DNA of 35,661 nucleotides from Novosphingobium sp. 17-62-19 (GCF_002256775.1 NZ_NCII01000043.1:1-35661), one strand, 5' to 3'. Positions 16,859 to 25,526 are shown, numbered from the stretch's first letter. Numbers and translations: made by a program. The notes: generated by a model from the letters alone, not told the origin.

Positions 16859-17017
16859 TCAGTGGAGACCGGTGATCTCTTCCTTAATCTTCAGCTTCTT
16901 TCGTTTGAGCTGAGCCACCAGCGTTTCATCAGGGAGGGGCCGGGACATTTCCATCTGGATCTGTCTTTCGAGACCGGCGTGCTTGTTCTGGAGAGCGCTG
17001 ATGTGCGTCGATTCCAT
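16859..17017 (-). CDS. DUF465 (YdcH-like) small helical protein
   Basis: A 52-residue protein, MESTHISALQNKHAGLERQ followed by MEMSRPLPDETLVAQLKRKKLKIKEEI. The pattern is the DUF465 one: a helix with an L-x-x-K/R-H-x-x-L-E/D motif, a turn with P-D-x-x-x-x-x-L-K-R/K-x-K-L and a Lys-rich end. It probably forms a helical hairpin. The family is common in Proteobacteria and its function is not settled. The start at ATG 17017 is decided by a perfect AGGAGG seven bases upstream; longer frames from 17125 lack support. It is followed by a strong terminator, so it is probably monocistronic. Confidence 0.85.
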   Translation of the reverse strand: MESTHISALQNKHAGLERQIQMEMSRPLPDETLVAQLKRKKLKIKEEITGLH

Positions 17018-17024
17018 GCGTTTT

Positions 17025-17030
17025 CCTCCT
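17025..17030 (-). promoter_or_regulatory. Perfect AGGAGG ribosome binding site for the minus-strand DUF465 gene
   Basis: On the minus strand the six bases read AGGAGG and end seven bases before the ATG at 17017, which fixes the start of this 52-residue protein and predicts strong translation. A seven-pair hairpin (17054-17060 with 17073-17079) lies upstream in the likely leader. Confidence 0.8.
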
Positions 17031-17271
17031 TTAGGGAATGCCCCCTTCAGATACCCGCACAAGGCCATCCCCGTGCGGGGCGGCGGCGCCTGATATGCCT
17101 TCGTTGCTGATTGTTTCCGACTCAATCAGGCGGCGCGTTGTCATGGTCCCACAATCGCCGTATCTTGCAAGCCAAACCACGTCGGGACGTCCGCGTTACG
17201 GGTTCGACCGTAGGCCGCGCGCAAGACCCGATTCAGCGTGGCCGGTCTTGAATCTAGGAGTTGGGCGTACA

Positions 17272-17469
17272 GTGACCGAAGAGGAAATGCGCAAGCGACT
17301 GGCTGCGCTGAGCATCGAGCACCGTGATCTTGATGCGGCAATCGATGCGCTGACGCTGGCAGGGGCGCGCGACCAATTGCAGATCGCCCGGCTGAAAAAG
17401 CGCAAATTGCTGCTGAAAGACCAGATCGCGATGATCGAGGACTACCTTATCCCTGATATTATCGCCTGA
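17272..17469 (+). CDS. DUF465 (YdcH-like) small protein, second copy, divergent
   Basis: A 65-residue helical protein, beginning MTEEEMRKRLAALSIEHRDL and including LQIARLKKRKLLLKDQIAMI. It has the same family plan as the 52-residue DUF465 protein on the other strand: S-I-E-H-R-D-L-D in helix one and L-K-K-R-K-L-x-L-K-D-Q-I in helix two. Start GTG 17272 has a taggag element 11 bases upstream; ATG 17287 is an alternative. The gene is divergent from the first DUF465 gene with about 254 bases between starts, and precedes the RcdA-like gene by 78 bases. The two copies share the family pattern but are clearly not recent duplicates. Confidence 0.82.
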   Translation: MTEEEMRKRLAALSIEHRDLDAAIDALTLAGARDQLQIARLKKRKLLLKDQIAMIEDYLIPDIIA

Positions 17470-17547
17470 TTTCATTGGGATAAGTCGATCAACCCCAAGG
17501 CCCGACCTGTCCCGTTAAGATACGTTCAGGAAAGGGACAGTTACAGA

Positions 17548-18069
17548 TTGGTTGCAGCCTTGGCGAACCGCCGTGCCGCAGCCTATGCGCTGTTCATGGC
17601 CTTACTGCCCAGTCTGAACCCGCGCATCGTCGAAGCGCTCTATGCCGAAGCTCTCGGCCTTGCTGAAACCGTGCGCCTGCGGTTTGAGCGCCTGCGACAG
17701 GACACCGCGCGTGCCACTGGTGCGGATGACGAGGACTTGCGCCGGGTACAGGTGAGTTGCGAGGCCCTGCGCACCACCACGCGGGTGATGCATTGCCTTG
17801 CATGGCTGCTCAATCACCGCGCGCACTTTGCAGGCGAGCTTTCCGAACTGCAACTGCGCCGCCATGGGCGCTTGATTGCCAACTTTCCTGCGAGCGAGGC
17901 CGCGGTGGTCGATACGCTGCCGATGGACGTGCAAGTGCTGGTCCATGAAAGTGAGCGGCTTTACCAGCGTATCCAGCGACTGGAGCAATCATGGCGCACG
18001 CAGGGTATCAGTGGCGATAGCGCGGTGCGGCGCTTGCGCGAGCGGCTTTCGCACGCGGTTGGCGCGTAA
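17548..18069 (+). CDS. DUF1465 family protein, RcdA-like
   Basis: A 173-residue helical protein, with no membrane segment or signal peptide. Features are SLNPRIVEALYAEALGLAETVRLRFE at the N-terminus, a central CEALRTTTRVMHCLAWLLNHRAHFAGEL and a C-terminal heptad-rich VLVHESERLYQRIQRLEQSW. This is the pattern of the DUF1465 family, which includes Caulobacter RcdA, an adaptor that helps ClpXP degrade the cell-cycle regulator CtrA. The family link is from memory of the sequence pattern, and the function in a sphingomonad is inferred. Start TTG 17548 follows an aaaggga element about ten bases upstream. It is convergent with glpD, with 29 bases between stops. Confidence 0.72.
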   Translation: MVAALANRRAAAYALFMALLPSLNPRIVEALYAEALGLAETVRLRFERLRQDTARATGADDEDLRRVQVSCEALRTTTRVMHCLAWLLNHRAHFAGELSELQLRRHGRLIANFPASEAAVVDTLPMDVQVLVHESERLYQRIQRLEQSWRTQGISGDSAVRRLRERLSHAVGA

Positions 18070-18098
18070 TTACCTGATTTTGCACGGCCTGTTTGACG

Positions 18099-19577
18099 TC
18101 ATGATGCCGCTGGCAACATGCTTTCGAGCAGCGCCACTTCCTCTGCACTGAACCACAAGCCCAGCTTTGAGCGCCGCCACAACACGTCCTGCGCGGTTTG
18201 TGCCCATTCGCGGGTAACAAGATGGTCCAGTTCGGCCTCGGTAAAACCCTGCCCGATCGCCCGCCCCATATCCCCCCGGACGAAACCCAGCGCTTCGGTG
18301 CCATAAGCGCGGGCAAGCCGATGGATCGTGGCGCGTGACAGATTCTGCGCCTGAGCGTGGATTTCCTGTTCGAGCGGGGCGAGATTGTCGGCCTCATCCA
18401 GTCCATCGGGCTGGAAATCACCACCGGGAAGCGGGGCGGTGGCCGTCCATCCCGCATTGTCCATCAGGCCGAGGCGTTCGAGCGCGGCTTCGGCCAGCGT
18501 GCGGTGCGTGGTGATCTTGCCGCCGAGCACCGATAGCAAGGGCGCGCTGTGGTGATCGCTGCCCCGATCCAGTTCAAAGCGATAGCCGCGTGTGGCAGCT
18601 TCCGCCTTGCCGTTGCCATCGTCTGCCAACATCCGCACCCCTGCGAAAGTCCAGACCACGTCATCGCGGGAAAGCTGGCGACGGAAGTGACGGTTGGCGG
18701 CATCGAGGAGGTAAGTGATTTCCGCCTCACTGATCTGTGGCGGATCGGCGTCGACCTCCTCCTCGCTGTCGGTCGTGCCGATCAGCGTGAAGGCGTGCTG
18801 CCACGGGATTGCAAAGCACACGCGGCCATCGGGCAATTGCAGGAAAAGCGCGCGCGGATCGTCATGCAGGCGCGGCACGACGATGTGCGAGCCACGCACC
18901 TTGCGCAGCGTGGCGGGTTTTGGAGCGTGAGCGATGCCGAGCAATTCGCCCACTTGCGGGCCTGCGGCGTTGATCGTCATGGCGGCGTGGAATGTTTCCG
19001 CTCCCGCTTCGATGCGCCAGAGATGCCCTTCGCGGCGCAGCGCGGTGACCGGGCAGCGGGTGCGCACTTCGGCGCCCCGATCCGCCGCATCGCGGGCAAG
19101 CAGCACGACCAGCCGCGCATCGTCCACCCAGCAATCGGAGTATTCATAGCCGCGCCGGATTTCAGATTGCAGCCCCATGCGGCCTTGCAGCTTTACGCGC
19201 TTTGCCGGCGGCAGCAGCTTGCGCCCGCCGATCCTGTCATAGAGCCAAAGCCCGGTGCGCAGCATCCACCAGGGGCGGCCTTCGGGCACGAAAGGCAGGA
19301 CGAAGCGCATCGGCCAGATGATGTGCGGAGCTTGGCGCCACAGGATTTCGCGTTCGTGCAAGGCTTCGGCCACAAGCGCGAATTCGCGATGCTCAAGATA
19401 GCGCAACCCGCCGTGGATCAGCTTGGTCGAGGCCGAGGACGTGCCCTGCGCCAGATCGCCGCGTTCCAGCAGCAGGACCGAAAGGCCACGCCCAGTTGCA
19501 TCGCGTGCAATGGCCGCGCCGTTCACCCCGCCGCCGATGACGGCGAGATCGTATGGCACGTCGATTGCGCTTTCCAT
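18099..19577 (-). CDS. glpD: Aerobic glycerol-3-phosphate dehydrogenase
   Basis: A 492-residue FAD enzyme that oxidises sn-glycerol-3-phosphate to dihydroxyacetone phosphate and passes electrons to quinone at the inner membrane. The N-terminal FAD-binding motif is LAVIGGGVNGAAIARDATGRG (11-31), followed by the family stretch GTSSASTKLIHGGLRYLEHREFALVAEAL. Further conserved segments are the SDCWVDDARLVVLLARDAADRGA region, GSHIVVPRL, LIGTTDSEEE and LLSVLGGKITTHRTLAE. A C-terminal helical domain ends the protein. Start ATG 19577 lies after an AGGGTGG element; the long upstream extension in frame is not family-like. No glpK, glpF or glpR is in the window. It is divergent from the metallo-hydrolase gene by 72 bases. 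Confidence 0.94.
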   Translation of the reverse strand: MESAIDVPYDLAVIGGGVNGAAIARDATGRGLSVLLLERGDLAQGTSSASTKLIHGGLRYLEHREFALVAEALHEREILWRQAPHIIWPMRFVLPFVPEGRPWWMLRTGLWLYDRIGGRKLLPPAKRVKLQGRMGLQSEIRRGYEYSDCWVDDARLVVLLARDAADRGAEVRTRCPVTALRREGHLWRIEAGAETFHAAMTINAAGPQVGELLGIAHAPKPATLRKVRGSHIVVPRLHDDPRALFLQLPDGRVCFAIPWQHAFTLIGTTDSEEEVDADPPQISEAEITYLLDAANRHFRRQLSRDDVVWTFAGVRMLADDGNGKAEAATRGYRFELDRGSDHHSAPLLSVLGGKITTHRTLAEAALERLGLMDNAGWTATAPLPGGDFQPDGLDEADNLAPLEQEIHAQAQNLSRATIHRLARAYGTEALGFVRGDMGRAIGQGFTEAELDHLVTREWAQTAQDVLWRRSKLGLWFSAEEVALLESMLPAAS

Positions 19578-19649
19578 CACGCCACCCTGATACGCGCGGT
19601 CAGATTGTGCAAGGTTGCATGGGAGCAGGACAATGCCCATACCGGATGC

Positions 19650-20567
19650 ATGGCCCAAATGCCCCCCATACCCGATCGCAGCGAATGGCCCGTTGGCCGC
19701 TCTGAACAGCTCGAACCTTTGGTGCGGCGCGTGCTCGCGCCCAATCCTTCGCCGTACACGTTCACCGGCACGCAGACGTATATCGTTGGCGCGGGGGCTG
19801 AAGTGGCAGTGATCGATCCGGGGCCTTATGGAATAAGCGACGCCATCGGCATGGAAAGCGAAGGCCATGTAGAGGCAATCATTGCGGCAGTGGGCGATGC
19901 CAAGATCGCGGCGATTGTCTGCACGCATACGCACCGCGATCACAGCCCGGCCTCGCGCCCCTTGCAGGCAGCGACCGGCGCCCCGATCATCGGTTGCGCG
20001 CCGCTGACACTGAATGATGACGGCCCGCGCGCCGATGCCGCCTTTGACGATGACTATGTGCCTGACCGCGTTCTGGCCGATGGCGAGCGGCTTTCTGGCG
20101 ATGGCTGGACGCTGGAAGCGGTGGCCACTCCGGGGCACACCAGCAACCACTTATGCTATTCGGTGCTGGAAAGTGGCGCTCTGTTTACTGGTGATCACGT
20201 GATGGGCTGGTCAACTTCGGTGGTTTCCCCGCCGGATGGGGACATGGCGGCCTATATGGCAAGCCTGCAGAAGCTCTATGATCGCGAAGATCGCGTGCTC
20301 TATCCGGCTCATGGGCCGCAGATCGATAATCCGCGCCAGCTGGTGCGCGGCATGATGGGGCATCGGCGGCAGCGCGAGCGCCAGATCCTGCGGCTGCTGG
20401 AGGATGGCGGACCGCATTTCATCCCTGAATTTGTAAGCGCGATGTACAAAGGGCTGGACCCCCGACTGCATGGCGCAGCCGGGCGTTCAGTGCAGGCGCA
20501 TCTGATTGATCTGGAACGGCAGGGCCGCGTGACCGTTGAGGGTGAACGATGGATGATCCCCGCCTGA
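19650..20567 (+). CDS. Metallo-beta-lactamase-fold hydrolase with C-terminal winged helix (LACTB2-like)
   Basis: A 305-residue cytoplasmic hydrolase. The metal-binding motif is THTHRDH (92-98), followed by TPGHTSNHLCYSV and LFTGDHVMGWSTSVV, the remaining ligand segments of the metallo-beta-lactamase fold. The C-terminal part (PEFVSAMYKGLDPRLHGAAGRSVQAHLIDLERQG) fits the small winged-helix domain attached to this subfamily, as in LACTB2-like endoribonucleases; the actual substrate is not known. The start is ATG 19650; a Met three codons on is possible. The 3' end overlaps the DUF4230 gene by 19 bases, which suggests coupled translation. Confidence 0.85.
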   Translation: MAQMPPIPDRSEWPVGRSEQLEPLVRRVLAPNPSPYTFTGTQTYIVGAGAEVAVIDPGPYGISDAIGMESEGHVEAIIAAVGDAKIAAIVCTHTHRDHSPASRPLQAATGAPIIGCAPLTLNDDGPRADAAFDDDYVPDRVLADGERLSGDGWTLEAVATPGHTSNHLCYSVLESGALFTGDHVMGWSTSVVSPPDGDMAAYMASLQKLYDREDRVLYPAHGPQIDNPRQLVRGMMGHRRQRERQILRLLEDGGPHFIPEFVSAMYKGLDPRLHGAAGRSVQAHLIDLERQGRVTVEGERWMIPA

Positions 20568-21202
20568 ACGCTTCGCCCACCCCTGCCACAAAGCGCGAGA
20601 CTTCGCTGGCGCGGGTCTCATTGCTGCCGTGGGCGCTGTTTCTGGTGGCGCTGTCCACTGCCGTGTTCTTTGCGTGGAAGTGGTGGCAGCCCGAAGACAT
20701 CGGCGACCCGCTGGTAACCAGCCTTGTTGCCTTTGAAAAGCAGGACAAGCTGACGGTGTTCAGCGCCGAGCTTGCGCCGGTGGTTTCCAGCAACGATTCA
20801 CGCATGTTCGGGCTGGTAAATTCCAAGCAGGTTGCGGTGATCCCGGCACGGGTGGACTATACCATTGATCTTTCCAGGGTTGGGCGCGAGCGGCTGAGCT
20901 GGAATGCGGAAACGCAGACATTGGGTGTGAAGCTGCCTCCCCTGACAGTAAGCCGCCCGAACCTCGACGAAGCGCGGGCGCAGTACTTGCGCGATGGCAT
21001 CTGGATCACGCGCGAGGCACAGGACAAGCTGACGCGTGACAACACCCGCTTGGCCGAAGCGCAGGCGGTGCAGCAGGCAGCCAATCCCATCCTGATGAAC
21101 CTTGCCCGGCAGGCGGCAAAAGAGGCGATCAGCCAGAACGTGTCGATCCCGTTGCAGGTGGCGGGCTATGGCAAAGCGAAGGTCAACGTCACTTTCGAAT
21201 AA
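20549..21202 (+). CDS. DUF4230 family membrane-anchored protein
   Basis: A 217-residue protein with a short cytoplasmic N-terminus, one membrane segment (about 24-44, LLPWALFLVALSTAVFFAW) and a presumed periplasmic remainder. Its layout is that of DUF4230: EKQDKLTVFSAELAPVV, then ARVDYTIDLSRVGRERLSWN, LGVKLPPLTVSRPNLDEAR and a helical C-terminus with ANPILMNLARQAAKEAI. The function of this family is unknown. The start ATG lies within the end of the upstream hydrolase gene. nadA starts 81 bases downstream on the same strand, so the three may form one transcript; no functional link is evident. Confidence 0.8.
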   Translation: MDDPRLNASPTPATKRETSLARVSLLPWALFLVALSTAVFFAWKWWQPEDIGDPLVTSLVAFEKQDKLTVFSAELAPVVSSNDSRMFGLVNSKQVAVIPARVDYTIDLSRVGRERLSWNAETQTLGVKLPPLTVSRPNLDEARAQYLRDGIWITREAQDKLTRDNTRLAEAQAVQQAANPILMNLARQAAKEAISQNVSIPLQVAGYGKAKVNVTFE

Positions 21203-21283
21203 CCAACGCTATTGCGAGACGCCGGACTGCCGCTTAAGTCCGCGCGTGATCCCGGCACAACTCGCCGGTGGAGGAATGCCGCG

Positions 21284-22282
21284 ATGACTGCCCAGCCGAC
21301 CAACCTTACCGGACTTGACCTGCGTGCCGAGATCGACCGTTTGCGCAAGGAGCGCAATGCGGTGATCCTTGCGCACTATTACCAGCGCCCGGAAATTCAG
21401 GATCTGGCCGATTTCGTCGGCGACAGTCTGGAGCTTTCGCGCAAGGCGGCTGCGACCGACGCCGACGTGATCGCGTTTTGCGGCGTGAAGTTCATGGCCG
21501 ATACGGCCAAGATCCTGTCCCCGCAGAAAATCGTCGTGCTGCCCGACATGGACGCCGGGTGCAGCCTTGAGGATTCATGCCCGCCCGACAAGTTCAAGGC
21601 ATTCCGCGAGGCGCACCCCGATCACATCGCGCTGACCTACATCAACTGCTCGACCGAGGTGAAGGCAATGTCGGACGTGATCGTCACATCATCGAGCGCC
21701 GAGACGATTCTTGCGCAGATCCCGCCAGAACAGAAGATCATCTTCGGCCCCGACCGGCACCTTGGCGGATACCTGAACCGCAAGTTCGGACGCGAGATGC
21801 TATTGTGGCCGGGCGTGTGCATTGTGCACGAGGCGTTCTCGGAAACCGAGCTGCTCAAACTGATGGCCCAGCATCCCGGTGCGCCGGTGGCGGGCCATCC
21901 TGAATGCCCGCCGCACATCATCGACCACTGCGACTATGTGGGATCGACCAGCGGCATCCTGCAATTCGCCAAGACCTTTACCGGCGATACCCTGATCGTG
22001 GCGACAGAGCCGCACATCATCCACCAGATGCAATTGGCGATCCCCGAAAAGACTTTCATCGGTGCGCCAGGGGCTGACGGCAACTGCAACTGCAACATCT
22101 GCCCCTACATGGCGCTCAACACGATGGAAAAGCTGTACATCGCGCTGCGCGATCTGCAGCCGCGCATCGAGCTGGATGAAGACCTTCGCATCGCCGCCAA
22201 GAAGAGCCTCGACCGGATGCTCGAAATGGCCAGCGGCACGGTGGGGCTGGGCGATCTGGGGGCGCGGCCTTTCGGAAGCTGA
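21284..22282 (+). CDS. nadA: Quinolinate synthase A
   Basis: A 332-residue iron-sulphur enzyme that condenses iminoaspartate with dihydroxyacetone phosphate to form quinolinate, the first pyridine of de novo NAD synthesis. It shows the triplicated fold with VILAHYYQRPEIQDLADFVGDSLELS at the N-terminus. Cluster cysteines are Cys93 (DAGCSLEDSC), Cys208 (GHPECPPH) and Cys273 in the NCNCNICPYM segment. Start ATG 21284 follows GGAGG nine bases upstream; a longer frame from 21212 is not family-like. nadB and nadC are not in the window. The 3' end is two bases from the convergent EamA transporter gene. Confidence 0.95.
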   Translation: MTAQPTNLTGLDLRAEIDRLRKERNAVILAHYYQRPEIQDLADFVGDSLELSRKAAATDADVIAFCGVKFMADTAKILSPQKIVVLPDMDAGCSLEDSCPPDKFKAFREAHPDHIALTYINCSTEVKAMSDVIVTSSSAETILAQIPPEQKIIFGPDRHLGGYLNRKFGREMLLWPGVCIVHEAFSETELLKLMAQHPGAPVAGHPECPPHIIDHCDYVGSTSGILQFAKTFTGDTLIVATEPHIIHQMQLAIPEKTFIGAPGADGNCNCNICPYMALNTMEKLYIALRDLQPRIELDEDLRIAAKKSLDRMLEMASGTVGLGDLGARPFGS

Positions 22283-22284
22283 GC

Positions 22285-23178
22285 TCAAGCCGCCTTGCCC
22301 TCGCCCAGTCGCGCCAGCACCAGCGCTGCGCCGACCAGCGCCATGCCGATCGCGTCGGGCAGGGCGAGGACTTCGTTGAAGGCCAGCCAGCCGACCAGAA
22401 CCGAGACGGCGGGCTGGGTGAGCAGGACGAGGCCGATCACCAGCGGGGGGAAGTGGCGGAGCGAGTAGACCAGCAGGCCTTGGCCTACGATCTGGCTGGC
22501 GAACATCAGGCCGATCACCGGCCACCAGTTGGTGGGCCAGACCGGTTCGCCCAGCGCGATCGCTGTAACGAGCATCACCGGAACGCCGGCAAGGCTTGAC
22601 CAGAACAGCAGGCTCCACGAACCGAAGCGTCCACGAATGCCCTGCACCAGCAGGATATAAACGACGTAAAACAGCCCGGCAAGGATACAGAACAGGTCTC
22701 CGGCAAGGGTGCGTGCATCGATCTCCATCGAGCGGCCAAGCAGCAGGCCCGCGCCGCCGAGCGCCATCGCCACAGCGGCAAACTCGCGCAGGTGCGGGCG
22801 GCGGTGCATCGTCACCAGGCCCCACACCATCAGGATCACGCTGCCCGAATTGCCGAAGAGCGTGGCATTTCCGAGCTTGGTCAGTTCGATGCCGACATGC
22901 CAACTGGCCAGATCGAGTGCGAAAACGACGCCCGCAGCCACGATGATCCACCAGTCCTTGCGGGGATAGCCCCACATCGGTTCGCGACCGCGCAGCGCAA
23001 AAGCCGCCAACAGCGGGAGCGCGAGGGCGAGCCGCCACAAACCCGCGGACACTGGCCCTGAATCGGCAATGCGCACGAACCACGGCCCCAAAGCCAGCGC
23101 AATGTTTCCTGTCAGCAGTGCAAGGAAATGCTTCGGGCCGGGGCGAAATGACAAGGCTGGGTCACTTGAATTCGTCAT
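22285..23178 (-). CDS. DMT superfamily (EamA) transporter
   Basis: A 297-residue inner-membrane protein with about ten hydrophobic segments arranged as two repeated EamA domains. The first runs from residue 16 (HFLALLTGNIALALGPWFVR) to about 145, the second from about 155 to 290. Such drug/metabolite transporters export or import small metabolites; the substrate cannot be read from the sequence. The motif PVSAGLWRLALALPLL in the first repeat and the conserved PLVIGLVLLTQPAVSVLVGWLAFNE near the end are typical. Start ATG 23178. It is convergent with nadA and divergent from the Old Yellow Enzyme gene (74 bases between starts). Confidence 0.88.
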   Translation of the reverse strand: MTNSSDPALSFRPGPKHFLALLTGNIALALGPWFVRIADSGPVSAGLWRLALALPLLAAFALRGREPMWGYPRKDWWIIVAAGVVFALDLASWHVGIELTKLGNATLFGNSGSVILMVWGLVTMHRRPHLREFAAVAMALGGAGLLLGRSMEIDARTLAGDLFCILAGLFYVVYILLVQGIRGRFGSWSLLFWSSLAGVPVMLVTAIALGEPVWPTNWWPVIGLMFASQIVGQGLLVYSLRHFPPLVIGLVLLTQPAVSVLVGWLAFNEVLALPDAIGMALVGAALVLARLGEGKAA

Positions 23179-23252
23179 TGCCGCGCCTTAATCCAGTTGC
23201 AAAGCGAAACCCAGTGCGTTTCGCCGATATTCAAACGAAAGGCCTCCTACCC

Positions 23253-24356
23253 ATGCATGACCCGCTGTTCCAGCCCGTGCGACTTGGCGCAATCGAAGCG
23301 CCCAACCGGATTATCATGGCCCCGCTCACCCGTGGCCGCGCCACTAGCGAAGGCGTGCCTACGCCGATCATGATCGAATACTATCGCCAGCGCGCCAGCG
23401 CCGGGCTGATCATCACCGAAGCCACCGGCATCAGCCGTGAAGGCCTTGGCTGGCCCAGCGCGCCGGGCATCTGGAATGACGAACAGACCGAAGCGTGGAA
23501 GCCCATCGTTGAGGCGGTTCATCAGGCAGGCGGGCGCATCGTCCTGCAAATGTGGCACATGGGCCGGATCGTGCATCCAGACTTTCTGGGCGGGCAACCC
23601 CCAGTCTCAGCATCAGCCACGCGCGCGCCCGGTCAGGCGCATACCCCCACCGGCAAACAGGATTTCGCCACCGCACGGCCGCTGACTCTCGACGAGATGC
23701 CGCGCCTGATCGACGATTATGGCCGCGCTGCCGAGAATGCGAAAAAGGCCGGGTTCGATGGTGTGCAACTCCACGCAGCCAATGGCTATCTGATCGACCA
23801 GTTCCTGCGCGATGGCACGAACCTGCGCGATGACGAGTATGGCGGCAGCCCGCAGAACCGCGTGCGCCTGATGCGCGAAGTGGTGGAGCGCCTGATCTCG
23901 GTCTGGGGCAAGGAGCGCGTATCGATCCGCCTTTCGCCCAACGGCGATTCGCAAGGGGTAGATGACAGCAACCCTGCCGCCACCTTTGGCGAGGCAGCCC
24001 GGGTGTTGCAGGAAGTGGGCGTGAGTTTTGTCGAACTGCGCCAGCCGGGGCCAGAGGGCACCTTTGGTCAAACCGACGTGCCGCAGCAGGACAGCGTGAT
24101 TCGCGCGATCTACACCGGCCCGCTGGTGCTCAACAGCGACTACACGCCCGAACAGGCCGCCGCTGACGTTGCTTCGGGCCGGACCGATGCGATCAGCTTT
24201 GGCCGTCCGTTCATATCCAACCCCGATCTGGTGGACCGCATCCAGAAGGGCGCGCACATCAATCCAAATAAGGGGGTGCCACAAACGTGGTATTTTCCGG
24301 GCGAGGTCGGCTATACCGACTACCCAACGTTGGCGGAGGAAACTGCCGCAGCGTGA
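23253..24356 (+). CDS. Old Yellow Enzyme family alkene reductase (NADH:flavin oxidoreductase)
   Basis: A 367-residue FMN-dependent TIM-barrel enzyme that reduces activated C=C bonds, such as enones or nitroesters. Conserved segments are PNRIIMAPLTRGRATSEG (18-35), WHMGRIVHP, the substrate-binding pair His174 and Asn177 with Tyr179 in QLHAANGYLIDQFLRDGTNLR, YGGSPQNRVRL and the flavin-phosphate-binding end AISFGRPFISNPDLV. It resembles NemA and other classical OYE members. The physiological substrate is unknown. Start ATG 23253 (MHDPLFQPVRLG) has an AAAGG element upstream. A gene for a CoA-ester lyase starts 18 bases after its stop, so they are likely cotranscribed. Confidence 0.93.
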   Translation: MHDPLFQPVRLGAIEAPNRIIMAPLTRGRATSEGVPTPIMIEYYRQRASAGLIITEATGISREGLGWPSAPGIWNDEQTEAWKPIVEAVHQAGGRIVLQMWHMGRIVHPDFLGGQPPVSASATRAPGQAHTPTGKQDFATARPLTLDEMPRLIDDYGRAAENAKKAGFDGVQLHAANGYLIDQFLRDGTNLRDDEYGGSPQNRVRLMREVVERLISVWGKERVSIRLSPNGDSQGVDDSNPAATFGEAARVLQEVGVSFVELRQPGPEGTFGQTDVPQQDSVIRAIYTGPLVLNSDYTPEQAAADVASGRTDAISFGRPFISNPDLVDRIQKGAHINPNKGVPQTWYFPGEVGYTDYPTLAEETAAA

Positions 24357-24374
24357 TTTGAGGAGAACCGCCAC

Positions 24375-25256
24375 ATGCCGCCAAGATCATGGCTCTTTGT
24401 CCCCGGTGACAGCGAAAAGAAGCTGGGCAAGGCCATGTCCACCGGCGCGCATGTGGTGATTGCCGATCTGGAAGATGCAGTGGCCCCAGCGGCCAAGCCG
24501 CAGGCGCGGGTGCTGGCGCGCGATTGGTTGGCAATCCACCGCCAGCACGTGACGGAAAATCGCCCGCTCGGTCGCTGGGTGCGCATCAACGCGATCGACA
24601 CTGGCATGTGGCGCGATGATCTGGCCGTGGTCATGGCAGGCGCGCCCGATGGCGTGATGCTGCCCAAGTGCGAAGGGCCGGATCAGGTCCGCATGGTGGC
24701 GGCCGAGATTTATGAACTTGAACAGCGCCACCGCATTCCCAACGGAACCACGCACATTCTGCCGCTGGTGAGCGAAACGGCAAGGTCCGCGCTGACCATT
24801 CCAAGCTATGTCGATTCCGCCATGCCGCGGCTGGCCGGGCTGACGTGGGGCGCTGAGGATTTGTCCGCCGTGCTGGGCGCGAGCCGCAAGCGCGATGCCA
24901 ACGGCGGGTGGACTGACGCTTTCCGCTTCATCCGCGCGCAATGCCTGCTGGTAGCCCATGCCTGCGGAATCTGGTCGATCGACACCCTGCACGATGATTT
25001 CCGCGATGAAGCGGGGACCATGCGCGCCGCGCAGGCAGCGCGGGCCGACGGATTCACCGGGATGTTGGCAATTCACCCGTCACAGGTGCAGATCATCAAC
25101 GCGGCCTTTGCACCGAGCGCAGAGGAACTGGCCGAAGCCGAAGCGATTGTTGGCTTGTTTGCGCAAAGCCCGAATGCCGGGACGCTGCAATACAATGGCC
25201 GGATGATCGATCAGCCACACCTGCGGATGGCCAGGCAGCTACTCGGTATCGCGTGA
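24375..25256 (+). CDS. HpcH/HpaI aldolase/citrate lyase family CoA-ester lyase
   Basis: A 293-residue cytoplasmic enzyme of the CitE-like family. The N-terminus SWLFVPGDSEKKLGKAM, the metal-site stretch VIADLEDAVAP, RINAIDTGMWRDDL, LPKCEGPDQVRMV and TWGAEDLSAVLGA are the family's hallmarks, with Asp/Glu ligands for Mg. Members cleave or hydrolyse malyl-, citramalyl- or citryl-CoA; which one applies here is unclear. Start ATG 24375 is supported by a ttgaggagaac ribosome binding site. It follows the Old Yellow Enzyme gene closely. The last 18 bases overlap the convergent lipoprotein gene. Confidence 0.9.
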   Translation: MPPRSWLFVPGDSEKKLGKAMSTGAHVVIADLEDAVAPAAKPQARVLARDWLAIHRQHVTENRPLGRWVRINAIDTGMWRDDLAVVMAGAPDGVMLPKCEGPDQVRMVAAEIYELEQRHRIPNGTTHILPLVSETARSALTIPSYVDSAMPRLAGLTWGAEDLSAVLGASRKRDANGGWTDAFRFIRAQCLLVAHACGIWSIDTLHDDFRDEAGTMRAAQAARADGFTGMLAIHPSQVQIINAAFAPSAEELAEAEAIVGLFAQSPNAGTLQYNGRMIDQPHLRMARQLLGIA

Positions 25257-25526
25257 TTCGGCAGCCGGAGCTGGCGCAGGAACGTCAGCTTCGGCTTCCT
25301 CGCTATCAGCGTCGTTAGCATTGTCGGTTGCTATCTTCTTCGTCGCTGAAGGCTTTACCGGTGCGAGCGGCGGTGCTGCGGTCGAGGTGTCCAGATCGAT
25401 CATGTCGTCCGAGATCGACCCGGGCAGCACTTCACCCGATGCCGCAGCGGCTTTGCCCTGTTCAGCCTGCTGGTTGCAAGCCGCGAGCGCAAGGCAGATC
25501 GCCAGCGTTAAAGGTCTTCTGATCAT
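25239..25526 (-). CDS. Small putative lipoprotein, 95 residues
   Basis: A short protein with a lipoprotein signal: [17 protein letters not shown], where LAAC is a good lipobox, so it is probably acylated at Cys17 and anchored in an envelope membrane. The mature part is acidic and low in complexity ([40 protein letters not shown]) and likely disordered. I recognise no family. Its ATG overlaps the stop of lipB as ATGA, so translation is probably coupled and the two are one operon. The 3' end overlaps the convergent CoA-ester lyase gene by 18 bases. A longer start near 25682 would run through lipB and is rejected. Confidence 0.65.
   Translation of the reverse strand: MIRRPLTLAICLALAACNQQAEQGKAAAASGEVLPGSISDDMIDLDTSTAAPPLAPVKPSATKKIATDNANDADSEEAEADVPAPAPAAESRDTE

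Noticed and set aside
21800-23083. 427-codon minus-strand frame across nadA and the EamA transporter gene
   Set aside because: It overlaps two well-supported genes in another frame and is Arg/Pro/His-rich, as expected of a shadow frame.
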